64,000 bases of DNA from Diplonema papillatum (lineage: Eukaryota; Euglenozoa; Diplonemea; Diplonemida; Diplonemidae): assembly GCA_030068145.1 (NCBI GenBank), contig JAPJBO010000402.1, positions 1-64,000 on the forward strand, given 5' to 3'. This document shows, piece by piece, positions 38,265-48,523 of the stretch. Within the stretch, counting starts at the first letter, position 1. Each line of letters opens with the position of its first letter. Under the pieces are notes generated by a model. That model was not told the DNA's origin. It did not search any database and was given only the letters and a program-made list of their open reading frames with translations. Made by a program: the position numbers and the translations under genes.

Positions 38265-40622
38265 CTAGGGTACGCAGTGCATGGCGGAAACACCTGCGCC
38301 CAAAAAGCTGATGAAGTCGATGTTGGGGAGGCCGGCGGCGGACGCTGCGGACAGGACGAGCATGTTCGACCCTGCGGCGAGAGGGACTGTGACGGTGACC
38401 TCTTTCCACACTGCATTGGACCCCGTGGACGGCATCCAAATCGAGCGGAGACCACTGTACACCGAAAGCGTCGCGGGATGATCGCTGGTGCCCCCATTTG
38501 CGTACCGAACGGTCACCCGAGCACTCGCCGGCGCCGAAGCGGTGACGCCGTACAGAATGCTCCCCCCGACCCGATTCTCAGTGCGTGTATACCCGGGGCC
38601 GGTGTACCCGGCGTGCGCGCTCTCGACGACGCCCGTCGAGATGCAGTAGCCGTCCGAGCCCTCTTGCAGAACGACCGAACCCGGCGCCGGTAGCGGAGGG
38701 GGAAGAGCGGGCCCCGCCACGCAGTCCCCCACCGAAATGCCCGGCGCCGCGAAGGACACGCTGTCGATGTTGGGGAGCCCCTGAGCGGAGCTGGCGGCGA
38801 CGACCAGCATGTTGTCGCCCGGGACGAGGAGAGCGGTAACCGTCGCGGTCTTCCAACTGTCCCAGGAGCCGGTCGGTTCCATCCGCATCGCGTGCGATAC
38901 GCTGTGGATCGATGCAGTCGTAGGATGGTCCTGCGGACCCGCATTGGCATACCTCAGCGTGATCGTCGTACTGGTAGCTACCGCCGCCGTGATCTCAAAC
39001 GAAAGACTGGCCCCGTGCACGTTCGGCACGCTGAAGTACCCTATTCCCGTGTACCCTGCGTGCTCATGCTGGACCACCCCGTCTCCAAAGCAGTAACCAG
39101 CGGCGTTCGGCTGAATCGTAATTTCAGTCACCCCGGGAATTGTAGGCGTAGGCGCGGGAGGAGAGGTGGGCGTCGGCACCGGCATTGGCACCGGCACAGG
39201 TGTTGCCAGCGTGCAGTCTCCGGCGCTGAGGCCGGCGCCGCTGATCTGCACGAAGTCGATGTTCGCCAGCCCGGCGCTGCCCGTCGAGACGAGGATCAAC
39301 TCGTTGGCCCCCTGCACGAGCTGCACCGAGAGCCATGCGGTGCTCCACGAGGTCCAGGACCCCGACGGGGCCAGATTGACGGGGTACCACTCACTCGCAA
39401 TGGTCAAACTCCCGGTGAGCGCGGTGGTCGCACCGTTGGCGTAGCGAATCGAAACCGTGGCCGCCCCGGCGGCAGCGGCCGACACGTTGTACAAGACGCC
39501 GGCGCCGGTCCTGTCGTCGAAGTTCACGTACCCCGCGCCGGAGAACCCGGCGCCGGCCGCCTCGACCACGCCGTCCACCACGCAGAACCCGCCCCCGTTT
39601 TCCTGCAGAACAACGCTCCCGGCACCTGTCTGGACCGGCGGCACAGGGGCCGGCCCAGGTGCAGGCACAGGAGCAGGTCCAGGCGCAGGCACAGGAGCAG
39701 GTCCAGGCGCAGGCACAGGAGCAGGTCCAGGCGCAGGCACAGGAGCAGGTCCAGGCACAGGCGGCGGGGGTCCTACCAGCACGCATGGGCCCGGGGTGAG
39801 ACCCACGCCGGCGATTTCGACGTTGTCGACGTTGGCGAGGCCGTCGTCGGTGGCCGCTGCGAGGATCAGGATGTTCATCCCGGCGTCCAGGTCTACCGAA
39901 ACGTGCTCCGACGCCCACCTGTCCCACGCCCCGGTCGACGCGAACGCCATCAGCTTGCTCGTGCTGTGCACAGTCAGGGTCGCCGCGCGCGCCGCCGAAC
40001 CGCCGTTCGCAAATCGGACCGTCGCAACGGCCGTCGTGGCCGCAGACGCTGTGACGGCGTACAGCACGCTCGATCCGACTGCGTTGACGACGTTCGTGTA
40101 CCCGCCACCGGTGGATCCCGCGTGCTCGGCTTCGGTCCTCCCGTCGGACGCGCAGAAGCCGGTGGAGCCTTCTTCGATGGTGACGGCCACGTACGGACCG
40201 GCCTGCGCCTTCTGCAACAACGCAGGCGCCGAGGGGTCGCTAAGCGGCGGGGCCGGCGGCGGCGTGTCGCACAGCCACCCGGAACGTGCGGGGCAGTTTT
40301 TGAGGCAGACGGCATAGAACTGCGTCATCTCCGCGCAGACCAGCCCGGCGGAGCAGCAGGCCGGTGTGTTGGTGCACGCGGCCATCTCGGCGCACGAGCC
40401 CGCGGCCGCCGGCGCCGCGGCCCCCAGCACCTTGCACGTCCAGCCGGCCGCTGAGCACGACTCCCTGCACTCGGCGTAGTGCGCGTCTTTCTGGTAGCAC
40501 GAACCCGATTTGCAGCACCCCGGCGTCCACTTGCACTCGGCTCCCCCTGGGAGGACTCGCGAGCACTGGGCGCTCGCCCCTTGGAGGGCGGCTAGCAGCA
40601 ACAAAGCCAGGACGGCCCTCAT
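38265..40622 (-). CDS. Secreted protein with two Cys-rich CBM1-like modules and four CBM6/35-like modules
   Basis: The ATG at 40622 opens directly into a signal peptide (MRAVLALLLLAALQGASAQ); the frame upstream of it has no signal and is not used. The product is 785 residues. After cleavage come two Cys-rich modules (about 20-67 and 72-119) with the pattern CC..G..C....Y..C, reminiscent of cellulose-binding CBM1. Four repeats of about 130 residues follow (about 145-275, 336-471, 499-635, 648-784), each with GYTG-GY, RYANG and a closing LPNIDxVSF-like strand, typical of the CBM6/35 carbohydrate-binding sandwich. Linkers are Pro-rich (PVPAPGPAPVPAPGPA). No catalytic domain is present. It probably binds polysaccharides outside the cell, for feeding or attachment. 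The family assignment rests on motif pattern only. A broken copy of its 3' end lies directly downstream. Confidence 0.85.
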   Translation of the reverse strand: MRAVLALLLLAALQGASAQCSRVLPGGAECKWTPGCCKSGSCYQKDAHYAECRESCSAAGWTCKVLGAAAPAAAGSCAEMAACTNTPACCSAGLVCAEMTQFYAVCLKNCPARSGWLCDTPPPAPPLSDPSAPALLQKAQAGPYVAVTIEEGSTGFCASDGRTEAEHAGSTGGGYTNVVNAVGSSVLYAVTASAATTAVATVRFANGGSAARAATLTVHSTSKLMAFASTGAWDRWASEHVSVDLDAGMNILILAAATDDGLANVDNVEIAGVGLTPGPCVLVGPPPPVPGPAPVPAPGPAPVPAPGPAPVPAPGPAPVPAPGPAPVPPVQTGAGSVVLQENGGGFCVVDGVVEAAGAGFSGAGYVNFDDRTGAGVLYNVSAAAAGAATVSIRYANGATTALTGSLTIASEWYPVNLAPSGSWTSWSTAWLSVQLVQGANELILVSTGSAGLANIDFVQISGAGLSAGDCTLATPVPVPMPVPTPTSPPAPTPTIPGVTEITIQPNAAGYCFGDGVVQHEHAGYTGIGYFSVPNVHGASLSFEITAAVATSTTITLRYANAGPQDHPTTASIHSVSHAMRMEPTGSWDSWKTATVTALLVPGDNMLVVAASSAQGLPNIDSVSFAAPGISVGDCVAGPALPPPLPAPGSVVLQEGSDGYCISTGVVESAHAGYTGPGYTRTENRVGGSILYGVTASAPASARVTVRYANGGTSDHPATLSVYSGLRSIWMPSTGSNAVWKEVTVTVPLAAGSNMLVLSAASAAGLPNIDFISFLGAGVSAMHCVP

Positions 40623-41813
40623 TCTTTGTGGCTGGTTTTCTTCTGTTTTCTGGGGTTTCCGATGATCCCGTGGGGGGCGGTACCTTTGGTTTGTTGTGCT
40701 TGGTTGTGGGGGTCTAGGAATTAGTGCCATCTCCGAAGCTCAACACATGTCGCGCAATATACGCCCTGCAGGTGTAAGATCCGCAATGGAGTCCCGCAGA
40801 GCTAGCTACACGCTACCTCCGTGAGGGAAGGCTTCGATTTCACCCCCCACCCCGGGTGCTTGCAAGAAGAGACAGTTCAGCCACGCTCTGTGCCCGACTC
40901 CTAACGGGCTTCCGGAACCTTTCGAGTGGACGGGACGCCTCTCGATTCGGCTCGTTCGAAAAAATGGAGTAGACTTTCGGAGGTCCTTTTTATTTCTTGG
41001 ATAAGCACCTGCTTTGTAGGAAATACTTGAGGACGCTGCCCAGCTGCAAAATATCAAAGGAGGTAAATGTGCTGTAGCCCACACGAAACACAGGTGAATC
41101 TGGGTTCAGCGGCGGGCGTAAGCGTTCAATCAAAAAGACCCACTGTAGTTGTATTGGTTCTCCCCCTCTAGCCTCCTTCGAAGTAAGCACAAGGCAGCCC
41201 CTCGAGTATTTCAGATCCCGTGGGCCATCGCAGGTCCTAAGCAAATGCACACGGTAGACCGGTTATGACGTTTCTTTATCGATTCTCCTCGTTCGACCGT
41301 GTGGTGCTGCGGAGAGGCCTTATAAAGATTGTGTCGGATGCATTTTCCAAGTTCACTTCCGGATCACTGCGAGTCCGCCGTGCAACGGCTACTGTAACGA
41401 AGGATTCGCAAAAGGAAAAACGGGGTGGCGTGAATCTAAAAGAAGCGAACAAAAAGGAGGTCAGAGAGAGTATCCCCAAGGACAGACGGGAAGGACGCTC
41501 GAACTTGTCTCTACGTGACTGGGCGTCGAAGCCCAACCCCAGTTCCACGCATTCCCTTGGGCGTAATCGAGCACGCGGCAGTTGGAACCGCACGCAGACG
41601 CTCGAAGCTAGAAGAAAGTCCGGTCCGGGTTTGCTCGTGCACATGACGCTGCCGCACGCTCCCGGTCGTTTGCAGTGAAGAGGTTCTTATCGGCAGAAGC
41701 TCGTTTCTCGACGCATCGTTCAGCGCTTTGCTGTGAACGCGGCAACGAGTGTTCTGAGAGCACTCAGGAGAGACGTGCCCAGGGACCAGAGTCATGCTTT
41801 TTCAGGAACACCG
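40623..41813. other. Spacer between CBM and SET genes
   Basis: It contains an inverted family C copy at about 40996-41208. The rest has short frames without domains, and no gene is supported. The first part next to 40622 should hold the CBM gene 5' untranslated region. Confidence 0.55.
40996..41208 (-). repeat. Family C repeat, inverted copy
   Basis: This is the reverse complement of 35879-36092 over about 210 bp, including both the CTCGAGGGGCTGCCTTGTGC head and the TTTCCTACAAAGCAGGTGC tail followed by an A-rich end. Confidence 0.85.
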
Positions 41814-43365
41814 TCACTCCTTGGCTCGCACAGCGGGTGTCCAAAGGAGCGGGAAGAATAGCGCCACGTCGGGAGACCCCCGGTACTTGACGCACAATTC
41901 GCGCGCTTTGTTCCACAGAGCGTCTCGCTCGGCCACGTTTCTCGACAGCACCGCGCACCGCACGACGGTGTGCAGCAGCTCTTCTGGATTGACCCCGGCG
42001 CCCTGCAGGCAAGCGACCATTTTCTTCCCGCAGGCGAGGCCGTCCGGCGCGCGCTCGGCCACCTGCTTCTTGTCCTTGAACGCGGCCGCCACCACGCGGG
42101 CGTAGAACGCAAACGCATCTTCGCTCCTCGGATGCAGGGCGTCCAGTACGTTCGGGTTCAGCGGGTCGTTGCTCACCTTCCGCTCGATGTCCTTCCGCAC
42201 GGAAGCTACCCAGCTGGCACTCTTCGTCGCCCCGCAGCCCGTGCAGCGCGTGACGCCAGCTTTGTCGGTGGTGAGGTAGTAGTCGCAGAGCTTGTTCTCA
42301 CAGCGCAACGCGTCGAGCGTCACGTCGAACAGCCCCAGCTCTGCGCACCGAGGGCAACCGCAGGTGAAATGGTAGATGCGCCTGAGATGCTCCCGGCGGT
42401 CCTGCCTACTGCGGTACTCGGAGCAGTACGATATCGTCAGTTCTTCTCCCTTCGCAATATCGCTCAACGCCCTGGGGGGGAAGGAATGTGAAAACGGGGT
42501 TTGCCTAGAGGCTTTTCGTGTTGTTCTGCAGGTGCTGTGAGCTATGTTTGTGTCTATGTTTTCGTTCGTCTTCTTAACCCTGGTTAAGTGCGCAAATGAT
42601 GCCAGCCAGGAAGTCTTGTTTGTGCGCGCGTGTGCAGCTCTTTGATAACCCTTACACCGCAACAAAACACGCCCCCAACCGGATCTTTTCAATAATGACA
42701 AACGCGTTTGTTAGCGTTATTTGTTACCATAAGAACATGCGTAATTTCTTCCGTGCGTTGCGTTCCGCACCGCCATGCGAACTGTGAACCCGTTCAATTG
42801 GACAGAAGCCAATGTCCTGATCGGTAGGCGACGCGATGCAAAAGCAGAAAAGAACAGCAGCACACCGAATGTACAAGTCACCTCGATGGAAATAGTAGTG
42901 GCAGTTCGGCGTGCAGGAGTGGTTGAACCGGGAGGCCTTGAGAAAGAGCGCGAAACACGTGCCTCCTGGGGAGTCGTGGTCGTCGACCAGAAACGTGTTG
43001 CACGTGATGATGTTGTAGAGGTGGTTGAGGTCTTCAACGAGCGCGTCGGGAAACGGGTCGTCTTCTTCTTTTTCGGGTGACGGGGCCTTCTTGTCGAACT
43101 CTCGGTCGCTGATTTCCTTCGACGGGTACAGGGAATACACTTCATCACGCGTCGCCGGGTCCCTCATCACCGTGCCGTGAACGCTCTGCAGCAGATGGTT
43201 CATGACGAGCGCCTTGTCGGCGGTGTCCTTCAGAGCCCGCTCGAACGGGGTTTCTTTGACCAGCAGCTCGCCCGCCGGAATCTTCTCTTTCGCCACGCAC
43301 CCTTTTCCCTTCTTCAAAACGTCTTCGATGGCGTACTTTGGCGAGAAGTACTCCGCCAGCGTCAT
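41814..43365 (-). CDS. SET-domain protein methyltransferase, SMYD-like without MYND finger, two exons
   Basis: Exon 1 is 43365-42866 and exon 2 is 42471-41814. The 394-bp intron (donor GTGTGC, acceptor with a C-run and CAG) joins in phase 2 and rebuilds the SET core exactly as LYIR-ALSDIAKGEELTISYC, giving 385 residues. SET motifs: KGKGCVAKEKIPAGE near the start, RFNHSCTPNC 146-155 and GEELTISYC 175-183. The post-SET cysteines (CGCPRC, 204-209) and a further Cys pair set (Cys224, 229, 243, 246) probably bind zinc. There is no MYND finger in the usual place, although the overall layout is SMYD/SET5-like. The enzyme should methylate lysine on histones or other proteins using S-adenosylmethionine. 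The start is chosen because the frame upstream of 43365 is low-complexity Cys/Ser with no homology to SET proteins. Confidence 0.92.
42472..42865 (-). other. Intron of the SET gene carrying family L repeat
   Basis: This 394-bp intron has its acceptor preceded by CCTTCCCCCCCAG. Immediately beside it is a 120-bp family L unit (about 42485-42607), nearly the same as 30050-30178 in the prolyl hydroxylase intron. Landmarks are TGCCTAGAGGCTTTTCGTGT and GGTTAAGTGCGCAAATG. Confidence 0.9.
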
Positions 43366-44760
43366 CGTCGCGGGGCTGTCAGCGCCAGGGGGAGACGGGA
43401 ACCTACAATTGTGGTGCCGAGTCTTGATACCAACTAACTCGAATTTTGCAGTGTCAGAGATTTTTGATCTTAGCGTGGGCGCAGGTTTGCAGCAGCAGCA
43501 AGAAGAGCAGCAGAGAGCAGCAGCAGAAATACACGAGGACCTCTTCTCCGAGCGTTGTAGGGATGATCGAACGATGGAGTTGCTGCGTACGAGGTCATCT
43601 TCTGGCTGTCCATTCAAAGAAGCTGCCTGGCAATCAAAAAACTATGGCCGTTCGCGGACGGAGGCGCAGTAAAGGTTCCATCTCACGTCTCCACCAAAAA
43701 CACCCGGAGGCGCCGCCCGGTGCTTCTTTCCGACGGAGGCAAGAGCCCAAGCCCGTTCAAAACAGTTCGAGCACACAGGGCAGAATCCAAAATCCGTCTG
43801 GGGCCGACCCGAATGAGAACGACGCGAAAAAGTAACAATAGGTCGGACACGCGGGGTCAGGATAGGCCTTAGTTAGGCAGTTCGGGCAGGCTTAGACATG
43901 GATAGCCATGCTGCGGGAAGCAGTTTCAAGATTTGACTTGCCGCGACCTGGTGTCCATGGTTGAACCAAGCCCGCCTGTGTTCGACCTGATGAGTGCATG
44001 CTTCTGCAACTCCGCTGACTGCCAACTCCCCAGGAACGGGATGGTGAAAACGTTTGAAGATCTCTCGACGGAGTACCTTTTTTTTCCCGTACTGTCCGGA
44101 CTGTTTCTCGGTCGGGGGGTGAGACCGACTGCGTCTCGGAATTGGTTTTCTTTCATGTGTCCGGGCGTTTGCATTCACCGGACGCCAGGCTAGACTAAAA
44201 GATGCTTTCACATCGAGCAACCTGCAACCTGCACGTTACTGCAGGGGTTCTGTACCCTCTCTCGGTCTCGGTACGCCTGTGCCCGCAGGACAGCATGTTA
44301 ACATGGTGTTCTGCACTGTGCTGCTACACGCATGCACTACGTACGTAGTATCGAGCACCTCAGTATTGGGTCCAATACTGGCATATGAGGATGGATATCC
44401 AGACGGGCGCTACGGTGCCCTCGGTATCCTCTCAGGGTGCCATCTGGGACCTATACGTAGTGGGTGCAATGCACCACGCAGCGTACGTAGCTGTGCTGTT
44501 TGAGCCACACACTTCATGCGGCGAAATGCTATGGTACTATGTGTGAACACCCCTTCTGGCGGTGGCAACTATATTTTTGCGGTTAGAGCGGCCTCGGCCC
44601 ATTCTCGAGCCTGTCGCAACCCAAGAAGGTACATTCGCGGATTCGACAGATTGTGTCGGCAGCTGCAGTGCCACGATCAATTTGTTTGTACCGGAGGCAT
44701 CTGTGCCCCCGTCCGACGGTGCATTCGAAGAATCAACAGAAATGACATGGACAAAGCAAC
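43366..44760. other. Spacer between SET and J-domain genes
   Basis: No supported gene. A cluster of short palindromes occupies 44330-44500 (for example ACTACGTACGTAGT at about 44338). The remainder shows nothing I can name. Confidence 0.55.
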
Positions 44761-45594
44761 TCAATCGATCGGGTGCGTCGGCAGCCGAAGAGCCGCTTCG
44801 TACAGCTCTTCCGGGGGCGTGTTGTGCAGCCACACGGAATCTGACTCGACGAGCTTCCACCTTCCCTTGGCGATGAGCACGTCCAGCTTGCCAGGGGCCC
44901 AGCCGCAGTACCCGCAGAGCATCCGGTGTTTCGCAGCTTTGAAGTACTGCCTTTTCGCGAACGAGACGTCCGTATCGAAGTGAAAGCCGGCAGCATGCCT
45001 CGAAGACATCGGGCTCGCGAAATGGGCCGCCAGGCGGTCGCTCTCGTGGACAATGACCTCGTGGTTGCGCTGCCCGTTCGGGCCTCCGTACCAGCGGTCG
45101 CCGGACTGCAAGCGCTTGTTGAGCACATACGCGATCACGCCGCCCGTTTCGCTCACCTCGGCGACGATTATGACGGCCTTGCTGAAGACGGGCCCGGCCC
45201 TGGACGTGGCGTAAAGCGCCATTCCCACTTCCAGCACGCTCTTTCGGCCGCCCCTTCGCGTGTAGATCGTCATGTTCCGATAGATGAACATGGCTTCGGG
45301 CAAGCTCGTCATGTCCACTTGCTTGAAGTGCTCGTAAGTGTACGCGGATGCCGGGTACGCGTGCGGCTGGGGCGGAGGGTCCGGGTCTGGGTTCAGAGTG
45401 CTGCGGCCGGCGAGGATGGCCTCGTAGGCGGCGTGGACGAGCGTGAACTGCTCGACGCTGCCTCCCATGTCCGGGTGTGTTTTCAGCGCTTTCCTCCGGT
45501 AGGCGCGCTTCGCATCCGCGAGGGAAGTGGTCGCCGACACGCCTAAGATGGCGTACGGGTCTTGACTCAAGACGCGGCACGTGCGTCGCAGCAT
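44761..45594 (-). CDS. J-domain (DnaJ) fused to AlgH/UPF0301 domain, probably mitochondrial
   Basis: The product is 277 residues. The ATG at 45594 starts a short basic, acid-free leader (MLRRTCRVLSQ) that could be a mitochondrial presequence. Residues 12-62 form a J-domain (DPYAILGVSATTSLADAKRA ... ALKTHPDMGG) with the HPD tripeptide at 40-42 needed to stimulate Hsp70. Residues about 134-260 form an AlgH (YqgE/UPF0301) domain: GPVFSKAVIIVAE, GGVIAYVLNK, GGPNGQ and GYCGWAPGKLDVLIAKGRW. A Pro-rich linker (PDPDPPPQPHAYP) joins them. AlgH proteins are widespread in bacteria and plastids with unclear function. The fusion suggests the AlgH part works with or is folded by Hsp70, which is inference. 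Both domains are intact and in one uninterrupted frame. Confidence 0.92.
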   Translation of the reverse strand: MLRRTCRVLSQDPYAILGVSATTSLADAKRAYRRKALKTHPDMGGSVEQFTLVHAAYEAILAGRSTLNPDPDPPPQPHAYPASAYTYEHFKQVDMTSLPEAMFIYRNMTIYTRRGGRKSVLEVGMALYATSRAGPVFSKAVIIVAEVSETGGVIAYVLNKRLQSGDRWYGGPNGQRNHEVIVHESDRLAAHFASPMSSRHAAGFHFDTDVSFAKRQYFKAAKHRMLCGYCGWAPGKLDVLIAKGRWKLVESDSVWLHNTPPEELYEAALRLPTHPID

Positions 45595-48523
45595 TTTGTG
45601 CAGTCAGAAACCTCCAGATCGAATGCGCTCCACTTGTTGTGGGTACAGTGGCGGACGGCCGTGTATTTTTGAGGCCTGCGGGTGTCGAACCAAGTGCGGC
45701 ACGCGACACGAAGAAGTGATGTGACAACGGGAAAGGCAGTACGCCACCCGACGACACAACACCTCCCCCTGCGTGCAAACACGTGATCCGGAACAAACAG
45801 CTTCCAGACGACTCTGCGACGGGCAGCGCCTGCTGCGACGGCGCTCCAAAAGCCCTGCGGCGCGACTCCTGCTCTCTGGCGGATGATACTCGTCCGGAGA
45901 GCAAACGCCTTTCCTTTCGACCCCTTCCTCGCCCCACGGGTAGGCCGGATCTGAGGGGTGCGGCCGGGCGGCCGGAAAGGAAGCGGGTGCCTGCTCCTTC
46001 GAAGCGCGCCGTCCCCCGCGCCCCCCGCTTCTTTTTTTCTTCGTTCGCTCAAAGGGACGGGAACATCACGTGGGGAGACGGGCGTGGGGCGCTCCCTGCA
46101 AATGGTGTCTTGGTTTTTGGGCTGCTTCGAGCGGCTATGCAAAACACTGGGGAACCTGTAGCGCGCTTGTTTGTTATCCCCTGGAACTGCATCGAAATGC
46201 CTGCCGCTGCCTATCACGGTCGAGAAGGTCTCGGTCTTTCTTGTTAGTCTCACGTCGCTCATCCTCGTAAGCACATCTTCGGCTAGAGATTGGATTGCTT
46301 CTAGCAATCATAGTTTCACTGAGGGAGTTAATGCACACGAAAGTCGATAAGAGAACTTCACACAGCCTTCACCGTGTGGTTGGTTCTAAGAAAAAGTCAA
46401 GTTTTTGATGGAAGATGACCTCGCCCAAGCTCGTTTTCCCGGGTTAAGGAGCTAAACATTCCCTTGCGCTAGGTGACATCCGTTAGAAAGACGTGTTCTT
46501 ACTTCCCCGTTTCTGCAAGGCAGTTCTCGTCGCACAGCACGAAAAGCAGAAGCTCCCGTCGTCGTCCTGGGCTGTTTCCGGTCGTCTCGCTGCGGGCGGC
46601 AGTCGTTTCGTCGAAGGCGCTGATGGCGCAGCCGTCGTTGGCACAAGAGACTTGCGGCCGCGTGCAACGGCTGGGCAACGAACGGAAACCGAAAAAAGAG
46701 GGCGTGCGTGGGGAAAACACCCATGGCAAGAACGGTCGTCTGAGAACAAGAAAGCCGCAATGCGGCTGTAGCGCGCGCGGCCCGGGGCACGAGGACGGGC
46801 GAAACCTGGCAACGTTGTTCCTTTCTTGTGCTCGCAAGCATGCATGGCTTTTGCGAGGGATATACGAAATTACTACAAGTCGCGGGAAGGCGTTCAGCCA
46901 TCATCTCCACCTGATAGCACCACGGCTGTGTCCGATCGCACACGGTAGCCTACCGGGTAGGTACCAAAAACAAGAAACGAGAGTGCCTCTTGCATTGTAC
47001 CACCTCGTATTGCTGTCGGGCTCCATTTGTAAAGTGAATGATTGCGGCTTCTTGAGAAAGCCTGTCCGGGTTTGCGGACAAGGAAATGACACTTCTTACG
47101 CTGCAGAACGCCGCACTAAAAGTATGCCTTTGCCTTTTCGCTATCCTTGCCCAAAACGTATGCGTTGACGCATCCACTCCCGGTGAAATGATCTTCGGTA
47201 TGGTGTGGGCTCGCTCATTGTTTAAACTTGCATTTTTAGAACGCACTGCGATGCAGTGTCTAAGTAAGCATGCTGTGGGGAGCACAACGTGGACCCTGTG
47301 CTACCAAAAGGCACTGCACTGCACACGCTCGACTGGCGACCCACCCACCAAACCCTTCTTCACTGAAAGTTCGCTCGAGGAAACCGGGAACAAGTCTTCT
47401 GGCGGCGTGCGTCATATCTTCACGCGCAGAAGCCCAATTCCACGTTTTCGTTTTTGTTCCACGCAGCAACGTCGTCTTCCACAAACGACGAGGCTCCGCA
47501 CACACACACAGGGGGGCTAGTTCCCGACAAAAGGGAACCTGGTAATCGATCGCTTGCTATTCGGCTTTTATGGGAGAACGGCCAGAATTGGTGCGCTACC
47601 AGCATAGAGGGGAGGAACACGCGATCCCGAGGCTTTTGTCGTTTTGTCTTCTTTTGTCAGCTCAAAGACGTGGCACGGACGAATCTGCTCGTGCGTCCGA
47701 GTCGCCTGCAACGGCGGGTTTCGAAGAACCTACCGATGCAATGAATGCAATCAGCTGATGTGTTGTTTGGATGCCCAGGACAGATCTCGTCGTTTTCTTA
47801 GTACGGTCTCAGTTTTTCACCGATACGCCCCCGTCACCGGAGGATGATTCATCAACGTTTCAACGCTTGGACAATACTCGGATACCCGACTGTTTCCGAG
47901 TGTATTCTATTGGCCTGACACAAGACATTATACTCGCTTGCACGCAGTGTAGGCAGCGGCTGCCCTGATTCCTACCTATTGGAAGTAGTCGTCTTGAAGT
48001 CGGGACTTTAAAAATCCCCACCGAAGGGGGGCAATGCCCGAAGCCGGAGCAAATGGCGAGCAACGCATCTCGGCCGGAGGAGACGGTGCCTCGCACGGTC
48101 AAGTCTGCAAGGATGTGCTGCCGAAGTGGATACTTCCACTTCGCATTGCTTCCTCTCGGGGCACAAATGGCCGGCCGAAACTCAGGCGAATAAATGCGAA
48201 GTTTTTGTTGCGAAAAGAGACGCGCTAGCACCGATTGGGGCAGACTTCTACCCCGAGGTAATTACTGAGATAAGTCGCAGTTTCGAAGGAAAGGCGCAAG
48301 GCGACGGCGTCCGGCCGGCAGTTTGTGTGGTAGCGTCAAGGAAGACAACAGGGCCTCGAAATCCGAAGCGAGTTCCGCGCCTGTCGTGGGGAGGGCGGTC
48401 TCACGTACATACTGAGATCAGCCGCGCCGACCGAGATTGGTGCCGGGGAAAGAGAGGTGTGCACCGTGTGTGTGTGTGTGTGTGTGAGTCTCAGGCTGAG
48501 GCTCTCAAAAGCGTGGGCTATGA
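45595..48523. other. 2.9-kb spacer with repeats
   Basis: No supported gene. It holds family E (46306-46570), family K (47118-47260) and a TG microsatellite (about 48467-48485). Short frames at 46.5-47.5 kb overlap these repeats and lack domains. Confidence 0.55.
46306..46570 (+). repeat. Family E repeat, copy 1
   Basis: It matches 52222-52515 along about 260 bp. Blocks are ATAGTTTCACTGAGGGAGTT, CCTCGCCCAAGCTCGTTTTC, AACATTCCCTTGCGCTAG and GGCAGTTCTCGTC..ACA.. with short gaps. A partial copy is at 50312-50392. Confidence 0.8.

Noticed and set aside
38892-40454. 520-residue plus-strand frame rich in Arg and His
   Set aside because: It is a shadow of the CBM gene; the Pro-rich linker repeats read as Arg/Ser repeats in antisense.
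42724-42865. Read-through tail of SET exon 1
   Set aside because: It breaks the SET fold, while splicing at 42866/42471 restores the canonical core; the stretch is intron.
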